A DNA stretch of 45,777 nucleotides from Thermaceae bacterium (GTDB lineage Bacteria; Deinococcota; Deinococci; Deinococcales; Marinithermaceae): the NCBI GenBank assembly GCA_027067955.1, contig JAMOUW010000023.1, positions 1-45,777 of the forward strand. The letters are read 5' to 3'. Shown piece by piece: positions 16,344 through 27,467 of the stretch. The notes beneath the pieces are model-generated. The model saw only the letters and a program-made list of their open reading frames with translations, did not search any database and was not told the DNA's origin. The translations under genes and the position numbers were made by a program. Position 1 is the stretch's first letter. Each line of letters begins with the position of its first letter.

Positions 16344-17489
16344 ATGCCGACGCACGCCAGAACCCAAGACACCCTCGAGTACTTCGAACACCACCTGGGC
16401 GCCTACCTTAACGATCTCCGCCAGTTCGTCGAGATAGAATCCCCCACCCACCACCTTCCCGGTATCAGGAAGGCGGCGCTCTGGTTGCAGACCCAGTTCG
16501 CGGGTCTGGGCGAGCTGCGCCGCTTCGACACCGAGGCGGGGGCGGTGCTGCGCCTCTACCGCCGCGGCAGCGGTCCCCGGGTGCTGCTGCTGGCCCACTA
16601 CGACACCGTGCACCCGGAGGATTCCTGGAAGCGGCTCTGGCGTGAAGAACGGGGGCGGATATACGGCCCCGGTATATACGACATGAAAGCCGGTTTGTTG
16701 TTCATCCTCTGGGCGCTGCGCTATCTGCGCCACGCAGGCGCCGAGCATCCCAATCTGGAGGTGCTGCTCACCCCCGACGAGGAGGTGGGGTCGGTAACCT
16801 CGCGCATCTTCATCGAGGATGCCGCCCGGGGGGCCGACTACACTCTGGTGCTCGAGCCGCCCACGGCGGCGGGCGATCTCAAGGTGCGCCGCAAGGGAGT
16901 GGGCTGGTACCGGGTGAAGGTGCACGGCAAGGCGGCACACCAGGGCGTCGAGCCCGAAAAGGGCGTCAACGCCATCGTCGAGGCCTCGCGTCAGGTGCTG
17001 CGAATCGTCGAGGCCCAGGACGCCGAGAAGGGCACCACCCTGGGGCCGAACGTGGCCCACGGCGGTACCGCCGGAAACGTGGTCGCCGACTACGCCGAGG
17101 TTCTGGTTGACCTGCGCGTCTGGTCGCTGGCCGAAGCCGAGCGCTTAGACCGCTTCATGCGAGCCCTCGAGCCCGCCCACAAGGGTGCCCGGCTCGAACT
17201 GGAAGGCGGCCTGAACCGCCCCCCCATGGAGCCCACGCCAGAAAGCATGGCGCTCTTCGAGATGGCCCGGGACGTGGCCCGCGACCTCGGTTTCGACAGC
17301 AAACCGGGTAAGGTGGGCGGCGGCTCCGACGGCAACTTCACCGCCAACCTGGGGATTCCCACCCTCGACGGCCTGGGGGCGCTGGGGGCCAACGCCCACC
17401 AGCACAGCGAGCACATCGTCGCCGCCGAGCTGCCCCGGCGCATGGCGCTCCTGGCCGAACTGCTCACCCGCCTGACCCGCGACGCCTAG
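16344..17489 (+). CDS. M20-family metallopeptidase (glutamate carboxypeptidase type)
   Basis: 381 residues. A two-zinc hydrolase of the carboxypeptidase G2/ArgE group: zinc ligands in LLLAHYDTVHPE (about 84-95) and YDMKAG (about 112-117), the catalytic TPDEEVGS (about 145-152), a dimerisation domain with the conserved KAAHQGVEPEKG, GGGSDGNF near 330 and a C-terminal histidine in HQHSEH. No signal peptide, so cytosolic. Lies just after the GCS2 ligase gene. Substrate unknown; terminal glutamate removal is the family norm. Confidence 0.9.
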   Translation: MPTHARTQDTLEYFEHHLGAYLNDLRQFVEIESPTHHLPGIRKAALWLQTQFAGLGELRRFDTEAGAVLRLYRRGSGPRVLLLAHYDTVHPEDSWKRLWREERGRIYGPGIYDMKAGLLFILWALRYLRHAGAEHPNLEVLLTPDEEVGSVTSRIFIEDAARGADYTLVLEPPTAAGDLKVRRKGVGWYRVKVHGKAAHQGVEPEKGVNAIVEASRQVLRIVEAQDAEKGTTLGPNVAHGGTAGNVVADYAEVLVDLRVWSLAEAERLDRFMRALEPAHKGARLELEGGLNRPPMEPTPESMALFEMARDVARDLGFDSKPGKVGGGSDGNFTANLGIPTLDGLGALGANAHQHSEHIVAAELPRRMALLAELLTRLTRDA

Positions 17490-17503
17490 TAGACTGGGGC
17501 GAG

Positions 17504-17779
17504 ATGTTCTTCCGCAAACCGGACCGGTACGTCAAACCCGAAGGCGGCGCCTACCGGGTGCGGGTCCGCACCGAGCCGAGCGGCGAGGTGGTGCCCTTGC
17601 GCATATCCCGCGCCAGCGAGCTCAGCCCCACCGCTGAGGGCTACTACGTGCGCAAGGTGGTCATAGCACCCGAAAGTCTCGACCGGGCGGTGCTCGAGCT
17701 CTGGTTCGACCGCCGTGCCCGGGTGGTGCGCAGGGTGGTGGAAGGCGGCGAACTCGTGCCCGTAAAGGAGTGGGAATGA
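17504..17779 (+). CDS. Hypothetical basic protein
   Basis: 91 residues with a beta-rich pattern (AYRVRVRTEPSG, GYYVRKVVIAPE, VVRRVVEGGELVPV). No membrane segment and no family recognised. TAGACT lies eight bases before the ATG. It overlaps the cupin gene (ATGA) and so belongs to that operon. Confidence 0.75.
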   Translation: MFFRKPDRYVKPEGGAYRVRVRTEPSGEVVPLRISRASELSPTAEGYYVRKVVIAPESLDRAVLELWFDRRARVVRRVVEGGELVPVKEWE

Positions 17780-18111
17780 AGCGCAAAGATCTCGAATCCG
17801 GCGTCCACGGGGAACTGCTTCCCGGTGTGCGCGCCGCCGCTTTCGGCGGCGCTGAGGCGATGGTCAACCATGTGATTCTCGACCACGGGGTGACCGTACC
17901 CGAACACAGCCACCCCGAAGAGCAGCTCAGCTACGTCCTCTCCGGCCGACTTGCCTTTCAAATAGAAGGTGAGGTCTGCGAGGTGACCGCGGGCGAGGTG
18001 GTCTGGGTCCCCGGAGGTGCTGTGCACGCGGTGCGGGCGCTCGAGCCCAGCGTCGTCCTCGATATCTTCAGCCCGGTGCGACCGGATCTTCTGGAAAAGC
18101 TGGGAGGCTAG
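17776..18111 (+). CDS. Cupin-domain protein
   Basis: 111 residues forming one small cupin barrel. Motif 1 is PEHSHPEEQLSYVLSG (two histidines and a glutamate as metal ligands, about 38-53) and motif 2 is VWVPGGAVHAV (histidine near 82). AAGGAG at 17765-17770 places the start at the ATG 17776 rather than at the GTG six bases upstream. Single-domain cupins may be sugar or dioxygenase-type enzymes or ligand sensors; nothing narrows it. Confidence 0.88.
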   Translation: MKRKDLESGVHGELLPGVRAAAFGGAEAMVNHVILDHGVTVPEHSHPEEQLSYVLSGRLAFQIEGEVCEVTAGEVVWVPGGAVHAVRALEPSVVLDIFSPVRPDLLEKLGG

Positions 18112-18127
18112 CCCGCTGGCCAGCGGG
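18112..18127. terminator. Perfect 16-bp palindrome after the cupin gene
   Basis: CCCGCTGGCCAGCGGG begins immediately after the cupin stop codon. A likely stem-loop at the mRNA end, without a T-run. Confidence 0.5.
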
Positions 18128-18169
18128 GGACATGCGAGGCGGTGATGCAGAACCCGCGCCGGCCTTTTT

Positions 18170-18310
18170 GTCTGCTGCAAAGAGGAGCCCGGGAAGCTCC
18201 AGCGCTGATTAAGTCATCAACGGACGGGCGTTACCCCGGTGCTCCGGCTCCAGAAGCGGCAAGCAGACAGCGCAACATGGATTGGTGGCGATGCGCGGCT
18301 GCGGCTTTTT
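18170..18310 (+). ncRNA. Candidate structured RNA ending in a U-run
   Basis: In a gene-free 260-base stretch, GTCTGCTGC (18170-18178) can pair with GCAAGCAGAC (18259-18268, one bulge), enclosing hairpins GGAGC/GCTCC (18184-18188 with 18196-18200) and CCGG/CCGG (18236-18247). A third stem, GCGCA/TGCGC (18270-18274 with 18292-18296), follows, then GGCTTTTTT (18302-18310). This looks like a multi-stem RNA with a terminator-like end. It matches no riboswitch or housekeeping RNA that I know. Pairing could be chance in GC-rich DNA. Confidence 0.35.
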
Positions 18311-18374
18311 TACCCTGATTCCGTGCTCCTTTGCCGCTAGCACCGGCGGGGCCGGCTCCTGGTAACCTGACCTC

Positions 18375-18539
18375 ATGCCATTACGTCGTATTCTGGCCGC
18401 CGCGCTGCTCGCGGGCGCGTGGCTGTTCCTGGGCTATCTCGTCTGGCAGGGCCGGCCGCCGGTCAACGCATTCATGCTGGCCCTTGGTTTGTCGGTCGTC
18501 GCGGGCTTCATCTGGGGCCCGAACCCGCCACGGTCATGA
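18375..18539 (+). CDS. Small two-helix membrane protein
   Basis: 54 residues beginning MPLRRILAAALLAGAWLF, with two hydrophobic helices (about 6-24 and 33-48). TAACCT stands six bases before the ATG (18363-18368), and the stop overlaps the start of the next gene as ATGA, both good signs of a real gene. No family recognised. Confidence 0.7.
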   Translation: MPLRRILAAALLAGAWLFLGYLVWQGRPPVNAFMLALGLSVVAGFIWGPNPPRS

Positions 18540-18874
18540 GCGCAGCTCCGTTCCTCTGGTCGATATCCTCCGGTTCCGGCGCGGTGCGCAGGATCGACTG
18601 GCCCGCCGGTGGATTGGGCTCGCTGACCCCCCGTTTGGTGGCGGTCTGGCTGGTGGTGGGGGGAGGACTGCACTACGTGGTGCGCGCCGGCGGCGGTCCC
18701 TGGCCCGGCCCTGAACCCGGCCAGGTGAGCGGTCCCGAGCGCTGGGCTCGCGAGGATGCCTCCCGCTTCAACGGCAGGCTGCGTTACCGCATCGTCACCC
18801 GGAACCCCTGGATGACGATCGACCAGGGGTTCTTAGCGGCGGAACAGATAGGCCTGGACCTCAGCCGCGGTTAG
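18536..18874 (+). CDS. Hypothetical single-pass membrane protein
   Basis: 112 residues with one hydrophobic helix (about 35-50, LVAVWLVVGGGLHYVV) and a polar C-terminal domain. Translationally coupled to the preceding small membrane protein. The TAG stop shares four bases with the convergent HD-domain gene. No recognised family. Confidence 0.7.
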   Translation: MSAAPFLWSISSGSGAVRRIDWPAGGLGSLTPRLVAVWLVVGGGLHYVVRAGGGPWPGPEPGQVSGPERWAREDASRFNGRLRYRIVTRNPWMTIDQGFLAAEQIGLDLSRG

Positions 18875-19446
18875 GCGCCACCTGCAGTCTCCCCCGCGAG
18901 GCCCAACCGCTCCGCGTCCGCCTGCATGGCCTCCAGTACGAACGCGGCGTGCTCCCAGAGGTCCACGCCCAAAAGCTCCGCGCCGCGCCGGACCATGTCC
19001 CTGTCCACCCCGCGCGCGAAGGACTTGTCCTTGAACTTTTTCTTCAGGCTCTTGATGGTGAGTGTACGTATCGAGCGGTCGGGGCGCACGTAGACCGCCG
19101 CGGTTATCAGGCCGGTTATCTCATCAGAGGCGTACAGGGCGCGCTCCAGCAGGCTTTCGGGTTCGACGCCACTGCGTTCGGGGGCGTGGGCGCGCATCGC
19201 GCGTACTATCTCGGCGGGCCACCCCAGCGCCTCCAGATGTTCGGCGCCCTTATTGGGGTGGGTATCAGGATACTTCTCCCAATCGAAGTCGTGGATCAGA
19301 CCGGTTATCGCCCAGGTTTCCTCGTCTGTGCCGAACTTGCGGGCGTAGGCGCGCATCGCGGCCTCGACCGCATACATGTGGCGGCGCAGGGAGTCCGACG
19401 GGGTCCAGGCGTGCATCAGCTCGAGGGCCTCTTGATAATCGAGCAT
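18871..19446 (-). CDS. HD-domain phosphohydrolase
   Basis: 191 residues. Metal ligands of the HD fold are visible: H23, the H52-D53 pair in LIHDFDWEKYP and D108 in YASDEITGL. The family hydrolyses phosphate esters, often nucleotides, in the cytosol; substrate unknown. TATATT lies six bases before the ATG on the minus strand (19453-19458). It diverges from ispF with only 39 bp between start codons, so both promoters interleave. Confidence 0.88.
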   Translation of the reverse strand: MLDYQEALELMHAWTPSDSLRRHMYAVEAAMRAYARKFGTDEETWAITGLIHDFDWEKYPDTHPNKGAEHLEALGWPAEIVRAMRAHAPERSGVEPESLLERALYASDEITGLITAAVYVRPDRSIRTLTIKSLKKKFKDKSFARGVDRDMVRRGAELLGVDLWEHAAFVLEAMQADAERLGLAGETAGGA

Positions 19447-19452
19447 GGCTCA

Positions 19453-19485
19453 AATATACCGCCCGGGCGGGATTAGGATGGAACC
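19453..19485. promoter_or_regulatory. Divergent leaderless promoters of the HD gene and ispF
   Basis: TATATT (19453-19458, minus) stands six bases from the HD-protein ATG, and TAGGAT (19474-19479, plus) six bases from the ispF ATG at 19486. Confidence 0.65.
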
Positions 19486-19974
19486 ATGTTGATAGGATTC
19501 GGTGAGGACGCCCACCGCATGGAAGAAGGCAGACGGCTGGTGCTCGGCGGCGTGGAGATAGCATCCCCGCGCGGACCCCTGGCCCACTCCGACGGCGACG
19601 CGCTCCTGCACGCAGTCGCCGACGCGGTCCTGAGTGCCGTGGGTGCGGGCGACATCGGCGATGTCTTCCCGGACCACGACCCGCGCTGGGCGGGACTGGC
19701 CGGCACTGCGTTGCTGGAGCAGGTGCTGGAGCTGGCCGGGGCCCACCCGCTCGCCTGCGAGCGCCCCCGCTGTGGCCGGGTGCTCCAGGTGCGGGCGGTG
19801 GTTACCCTCGACCGGCCCCGGCTGGCCCCTTATCGCGATGAGATGCGCCGCAACCTGGCACGGGTGTGCGGGGTGGACGCCGGCGCGGTCAGCGTGGCCT
19901 TCAAAACCAGCGAGGGGCTCGCGCCCGATCACGTACAGGCGCGGGCGCTGGTGGTGCTCACGGACGGGGTGTGA
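19486..19974 (+). CDS. ispF: 2-C-methyl-D-erythritol 2,4-cyclodiphosphate synthase
   Basis: 162 residues. The fifth enzyme of the MEP route to isoprenoids; it cyclises CDP-ME-2-phosphate with loss of CMP in a trimer. The zinc ligands D8, H10 and H42 fall at the same positions as in E. coli; AHSDGDALLHA, GDIGDVFPD and FKTSEGLAPD are family signatures. An insertion-like CERPRCG segment near residue 95 is unusual. Convergent with the TenA-like gene. A polyprenyl diphosphate synthase elsewhere in the window uses the products of this pathway. Confidence 0.96.
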   Translation: MLIGFGEDAHRMEEGRRLVLGGVEIASPRGPLAHSDGDALLHAVADAVLSAVGAGDIGDVFPDHDPRWAGLAGTALLEQVLELAGAHPLACERPRCGRVLQVRAVVTLDRPRLAPYRDEMRRNLARVCGVDAGAVSVAFKTSEGLAPDHVQARALVVLTDGV

Positions 19975-19995
19975 GCAATACCCGGCCTTCGTGTG

Positions 19996-20028
19996 AGCGG
20001 GCGCGGGCACCTTGTGCCCGCGCCCGCT
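19996..20028. terminator. Strong bidirectional stem-loop between ispF and the TenA gene
   Basis: Perfect 15-base arms, AGCGGGCGCGGGCAC and its complement, around CTT. It sits between convergent genes and overlaps the second stop codon by two bases. There is no T-run on either strand, so if it terminates it does so by stem strength or with Rho. Confidence 0.6.
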
Positions 20029-20647
20029 AGCCGTACTGGGAAGCGAACGCCTGGGCCATGTCCCAGCTGCTCCACTCCAGACGGAGTATTTCTTCTATCA
20101 GGGCGTGAATGCGCGCGCGTTCCTCGCTGCTCGCCGTAAGCCACCCTTCCTCGGCCACCTCCGCCAGATCGTGCAGGTAGGCATGAAACTCGGGGGCGGT
20201 CCAGTGTTCTACCAGGTCCACGAAAGGGCCGCCGTCGGGAGCGGCGCTGCTCCAGGCGTCGTGAAAAGTGCGGTTTATCGCCCACAGCGATACCGCGCTT
20301 ACGGGGTAAGGCTCCTGCCCCAGCAGGCGCAGAAAGGCAAGGTACCTCTCGCGGGCGGGGTGCGCCGGCGCGTCCAGGTCTATAGGTTGAACGGCCATCC
20401 AGTCAAGATCCTCCACGATCCCGACCAGACCGTGAGCCAGCACCAGCCGGTGCGCCCGCGGGGCGCGCGGCATCAGCTGCGCCTGCAACTCGAGCAAACC
20501 CTCCACAAAGCGGTAGTTTTGCTCCATCCAGGCGTATACCCCGCGCTCGGAAACGTTGCCGGCGCGCAAACGGCGCAGGAACGGGTGCCCCAGCAGGCGC
20601 TCCCATTCGCCCCAGTGTCCGTCGCGCAAGGCCAGCAGGTGTTTCAT
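20027..20647 (-). CDS. TenA/PqqC-like helical protein
   Basis: 206 residues with the all-helical haem-oxygenase-like fold of the TenA family (HPFLRRLRAGNVSERGVYAWM near 21, QNYRFVEGLL near 43, IVEDLDWM near 77, HDLAEVAEEGW near 158). Classical TenA is a thiaminase II that hydrolyses aminopyrimidines using a cysteine. This protein has no cysteine at all, so it belongs with the cysteine-free TenA group, whose chemistry differs, or with unrelated PqqC-like proteins. Own promoter: TAGACT (20654-20659) six bases before the ATG. No thiamine genes nearby. Confidence 0.75.
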   Translation of the reverse strand: MKHLLALRDGHWGEWERLLGHPFLRRLRAGNVSERGVYAWMEQNYRFVEGLLELQAQLMPRAPRAHRLVLAHGLVGIVEDLDWMAVQPIDLDAPAHPARERYLAFLRLLGQEPYPVSAVSLWAINRTFHDAWSSAAPDGGPFVDLVEHWTAPEFHAYLHDLAEVAEEGWLTASSEERARIHALIEEILRLEWSSWDMAQAFASQYG

Positions 20648-20656
20648 CGCTTCAGT

Positions 20657-20908
20657 CTACAGTGACCGGCGGGTCGGGTCGGTGTCGAATAGCAGATCCT
20701 CGACCTCCTGCAGGTACTCGTCCCGGGGCAGGAAGACGACGCCGCGCTCCCCCCGGGCAGGATAATACGACGTTTCCAGGCTGAGTTCCGGCCGCGGGGT
20801 TCGCTGCTCCCATACCCATGCCTTCACGGGGCGCGCCCATACCCGCACGCCGCGTCCCAGCCCCGCCAGCAATCCGGTCATCCAGGCAACCCGCCACCAG
20901 CCCGCCAT
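20657..20908 (-). CDS. Hypothetical small protein
   Basis: 83 residues. A hydrophobic N-terminal helix (about 5-20) is followed by a basic and then a polar segment (VVFLPRDEYLQEVEDLLFDT). TAAACT stands six bases before the ATG (20915-20920), supporting this frame over an overlapping one. It follows the VWA gene by 9 bp. No family recognised. Confidence 0.65.
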   Translation of the reverse strand: MAGWWRVAWMTGLLAGLGRGVRVWARPVKAWVWEQRTPRPELSLETSYYPARGERGVVFLPRDEYLQEVEDLLFDTDPTRRSL

Positions 20909-20917
20909 GCCGCCAGT

Positions 20918-22000
20918 TTAACGCCGTCCCGCGCTCAGGTCGGCAAGAACCCGGCGGCCCAGCTGCGCCGGGTCCACGGGAAGCAGCCGCCCCCGCGCCG
21001 CCCGCGCCAGCTCCCGCGCCGCCTCCTCCACCAGCGGATCATCCTCCAGCAGGTAGATATCCAGCTCCGCTCCCTCCCTGCGCAAACGCGCTGCCGCGGC
21101 CAGGGTGGCGCGTTCTATCCGGGGATCGCGACCCCAGGCGTTCTTGTAGAGCCCGCCACCACCCAGACTCATGGCGGTAGGACGGCCGTCGGTCACCAGC
21201 AGCACCCGGCGCTCCATTTCCCCCTGACGGCGCAGCCAGGCTCGCGCCGTCGCCAGCGCCGCCTGGATATTAGTGTGTGAAGGCTGCGCCCGCAAGAAAG
21301 GGATCCGCCCCGGCGCCACGCGCTCGGCGACGTCGTGAAAACATATCACCTCGAGCCTGTCACCCTGCCCGCCAAGCCAGCGGTGCAGCGCCAGCGCCAG
21401 CCGCTTGGCGGGACCGAAGCGATCGACCCCGTAGAGCACCATAGAATGGGAACAGTCCAGTAACAATGCCACCGCGGCGCGATTGCCGCCTTCCCCCTCG
21501 CGCACGCGCAACCCCGCCGCGGTCAGCTCTCCGCGGAAGACCAGCTCCTTGAGCGTCTCGGTCGCATCGAGGGCCAGCGGCTCCCCCCAGCGCCAGGGGC
21601 GTGCCGTGCCGTGCGGCTCGTGCGGCCCCGTTCGCCCCGGGCGGGGCCAGTGGCCGGCCCCGGTGCGGCTCCGGGGTGGACGCAGCGAACGCAGCGCCTT
21701 CAAGGAAACCATCTCCAAGAAACCGGGGTGCAGCAAGAGCCGCGTTTCGCCGCGGCCGGGCTCGCGCTCCAGCCAACCTTCGGTCTGAAGCTTCCGCAAC
21801 ACCGCTTCCGCGAGTCCCCGCGGGTCGGGCTCCCCGGCCGCCCCCGCCTCGCTTTCCAGCATCGCCAGCAGGCGCTCCCTGTCGCCCGCATCCTCCGGCT
21901 CGGGAGCCTCCCCCAGGCGCAGCAGCGCTGCAGCAGCCAGCTCCAGTGCCTGTGCGGGCAGGATTTCTTCCACCCGCGCCCGGCCGTAACGTACGAGCAC
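20918..22000 (-). CDS. VWA (von Willebrand A) domain protein
   Basis: 360 residues. A helical N-terminal part (1-110) and a linker rich in R, P and G are followed by a VWA domain with the metal-site motif DCSHS (the DxSxS of MIDAS), a conserved threonine in SHTNIQAAL and VTDGRPT. Such proteins often act with MoxR-type AAA ATPases as metal-insertion or assembly factors, but none is adjacent. The GTG at 22000 was chosen because AGGTGA lies seven bases before it and it follows the pyk stop by 2 bp; a GTG 24 bases upstream would overlap pyk. Confidence 0.85.
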   Translation of the reverse strand: MLVRYGRARVEEILPAQALELAAAALLRLGEAPEPEDAGDRERLLAMLESEAGAAGEPDPRGLAEAVLRKLQTEGWLEREPGRGETRLLLHPGFLEMVSLKALRSLRPPRSRTGAGHWPRPGRTGPHEPHGTARPWRWGEPLALDATETLKELVFRGELTAAGLRVREGEGGNRAAVALLLDCSHSMVLYGVDRFGPAKRLALALHRWLGGQGDRLEVICFHDVAERVAPGRIPFLRAQPSHTNIQAALATARAWLRRQGEMERRVLLVTDGRPTAMSLGGGGLYKNAWGRDPRIERATLAAAARLRREGAELDIYLLEDDPLVEEAARELARAARGRLLPVDPAQLGRRVLADLSAGRR

Positions 22001-22002
22001 GC

Positions 22003-25794
<3,792 letters not shown>

Positions 25795-26063
25795 GAGACC
25801 TCCGATCCTAAAGGGTGATGACTGGGTTCCTTAAACTTAAAGATACCGTAGTCGTAACCGTAGGGCCTGGGGAAACTGTGGAAAACCTTACACGGCAGCG
25901 TCGGGCACGCATGAGTGCATGGGGAATACGTTGGGGACAACGTGTTTGGCATGGTGGACAAGTTGGGGACACAGAGGTGGTTATCCCCAGGGGCGTTCTA
26001 GCGACACCTGTCCACATAGTTATCCACAGCATATCCCCAGGGTTGTGAGCAGGTTTATCCACG
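25795..26063. other. oriC: Chromosomal replication origin oriC
   Basis: The dnaA-dnaN gap, as in Thermus thermophilus where the origin was mapped. At least eleven DnaA-box-like 9-mers are visible. Pointing left (minus strand): 25868-25876, 25877-25885, 25920-25928, 25932-25940, 25953-25961, 25964-25972. Pointing right: TTATCCCCA 25981-25989, CTGTCCACA 26008-26016, TTATCCACA 26020-26028, ATATCCCCA 26031-26039, TTATCCACG 26055-26063. Orientation flips once, near 25976. The AT-rich stretch CTTAAACTTAAAGATA (about 25830-25846), next to dnaN, is the likely unwinding element. DnaA should load helicase here. Confidence 0.9.
26020..26028 (+). promoter_or_regulatory. Consensus DnaA box TTATCCACA
   Basis: Perfect match to the bacterial DnaA box, the strongest of the cluster; TTATCCCCA at 25981 and TTATCCACG at 26055 (overlapping the dnaA stop codon) differ by one base each. 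Confidence 0.9.
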
Positions 26064-27380
26064 GCCTGCCCACCTCTTCTCGAAACTTTCGATGGTTCGG
26101 CGCAGTTCAGCGTCGTCGGCCAGCAACTTGCCTATTTTTTGCGTCGCGTAGAGCACTGTGGTATGGTCGCGGCCGCCGAAAAACTGGCCTATTTCGGGGA
26201 GGGAGGAGTCCGTGAGCTGGCGTATCAGGTACATTGCTACCTGGCGCGGCCGTACGACCTCCTTGCTCCTGCCTTTCGACTTGAGATCGGTGGGGGTGAC
26301 GCCGTAGTGTTCGGCCACCGCTGTGAGTATTTCGTCCATCGTTACCGCTTCGGGAGTGGTGAAGAGGTCGGCGAGCGCGCTTGCGGCCACCCGCGGGGTT
26401 ATCTCCACACCCGAAAGGGAAGCGTATGCGATCAGGCGCATGAGCGCCCCCTCCAGCTCGCGAATGTTGGAGGCCACCTGGCGGGCGACGAACTCGAGCA
26501 CATCCTCCCCTAGTTGCACCCCGCGCCTTTCGGCGTTCATCTTGAGGATCGCGATACGGGTTTCCAGGTCTGGTGGCTGGATATCGGTTATGAGCCCCCA
26601 CTCAAAGCGGCTGCGCAGGCGGGATTCAAGGGTGAGAATATCCTTCGGCGGCCTGTCGGAAGTGAGTAGTATTTGCTTGCCGTCTTCGTACAGCGCGTTG
26701 AAGGTGTGGAAGAACTCTTCTTGAGTACGTTCTTTGCCTGCTATAAACTGAACGTCGTCGACCAGAAGCATGTCCACGGAGCGGTATCTCTCGCGAAATT
26801 GATTCATACGGTCTGAGCGGATGGCGCTGATGAGATCGTTGGTGAAGGTCTCGGTGGATACGTATTCCACGCGTATATCTGGAAACCGTTGGCGGGCGTA
26901 ATGGCCTACTGCGTGCATGAGGTGAGTTTTCCCGAGGCCGACGCCGCCGTAAATAAAAAGCGGGTTGTAGGCCTTGGCCGGGGCTTCTGCGACCGCCATG
27001 GCGGCTGCGTGGGCCATGGAGTTGCCAGGACCTACTACAAAACTTTCGAAGGTGTATTTGGGGTTGAGTCGGGTGCGTGACTGGGAGCCGGACGCTGCCG
27101 GTTCCGGTATTTCGGGAAGTGTGCCGGGATTCTCGAAGGGAACCACTTTGAGACGGAATTCGGGTGACTGGGACCCGAGCCGCAGCAACGCCTCGTGGAT
27201 GAGGTGTCCGTAGTGTTTTTGTATCCAGTCGCCGGCGAAGCTGGTGGGAACGCCAAGCTCCAGCGCTCCGCTGTCCACACCTAGAGGTTTTACCCGGGAG
27301 AACCAGGTGTGAAACTCGACGCTGGTGACGTTTTCGCGTACGTAGTCCAGGACGTTTTCCCAGATACTTTCGTGGGTCAA
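26055..27380 (-). CDS. dnaA: Chromosomal replication initiator DnaA
   Basis: 441 residues. Binds DnaA boxes, oligomerises with ATP and opens oriC. Domain I begins [17 protein letters not shown]; a short proline-rich domain II follows (about 85-108); domain III has Walker A GGVGLGKT (145-152) and Walker [10 protein letters not shown] (205-213); domain IV ends with the box-binding [12 protein letters not shown]. The TTG at 27380 was chosen over one 24 bases upstream because GGAGGTG lies six bases before it and the N-terminus then matches the Thermus protein. TAGAAT of its promoter is at 27407-27412 on the minus strand. Its stop codon lies in a DnaA box. Confidence 0.96.
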   Translation of the reverse strand: MTHESIWENVLDYVRENVTSVEFHTWFSRVKPLGVDSGALELGVPTSFAGDWIQKHYGHLIHEALLRLGSQSPEFRLKVVPFENPGTLPEIPEPAASGSQSRTRLNPKYTFESFVVGPGNSMAHAAAMAVAEAPAKAYNPLFIYGGVGLGKTHLMHAVGHYARQRFPDIRVEYVSTETFTNDLISAIRSDRMNQFRERYRSVDMLLVDDVQFIAGKERTQEEFFHTFNALYEDGKQILLTSDRPPKDILTLESRLRSRFEWGLITDIQPPDLETRIAILKMNAERRGVQLGEDVLEFVARQVASNIRELEGALMRLIAYASLSGVEITPRVAASALADLFTTPEAVTMDEILTAVAEHYGVTPTDLKSKGRSKEVVRPRQVAMYLIRQLTDSSLPEIGQFFGGRDHTTVLYATQKIGKLLADDAELRRTIESFEKRWAGRG

Positions 27381-27406
27381 GCGGTGCACCTCCTGCAGGC
27401 TCAATC

Positions 27407-27467
27407 ATTCTACCCGAGCCGGTGTTGCGTTCTCCTAACAATTTCACGGCGTGCTAGCCTTATGGCT
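27407..27467. promoter_or_regulatory. Divergent promoters of dnaA and mnmG
   Basis: TAGAAT on the minus strand (27407-27412) serves dnaA, which has a leader with GGAGGTG. TAGCCT on the plus strand (27455-27460) stands seven bases before the mnmG ATG at 27468. Confidence 0.6.

Noticed and set aside
15138-17060. A 640-codon open frame on the minus strand opposite the GCS2 and M20 genes
   Set aside because: Antisense to two well-recognised genes; its translation is rich in H, G, V and Q typical of shadow frames in GC-rich DNA, with no motif.
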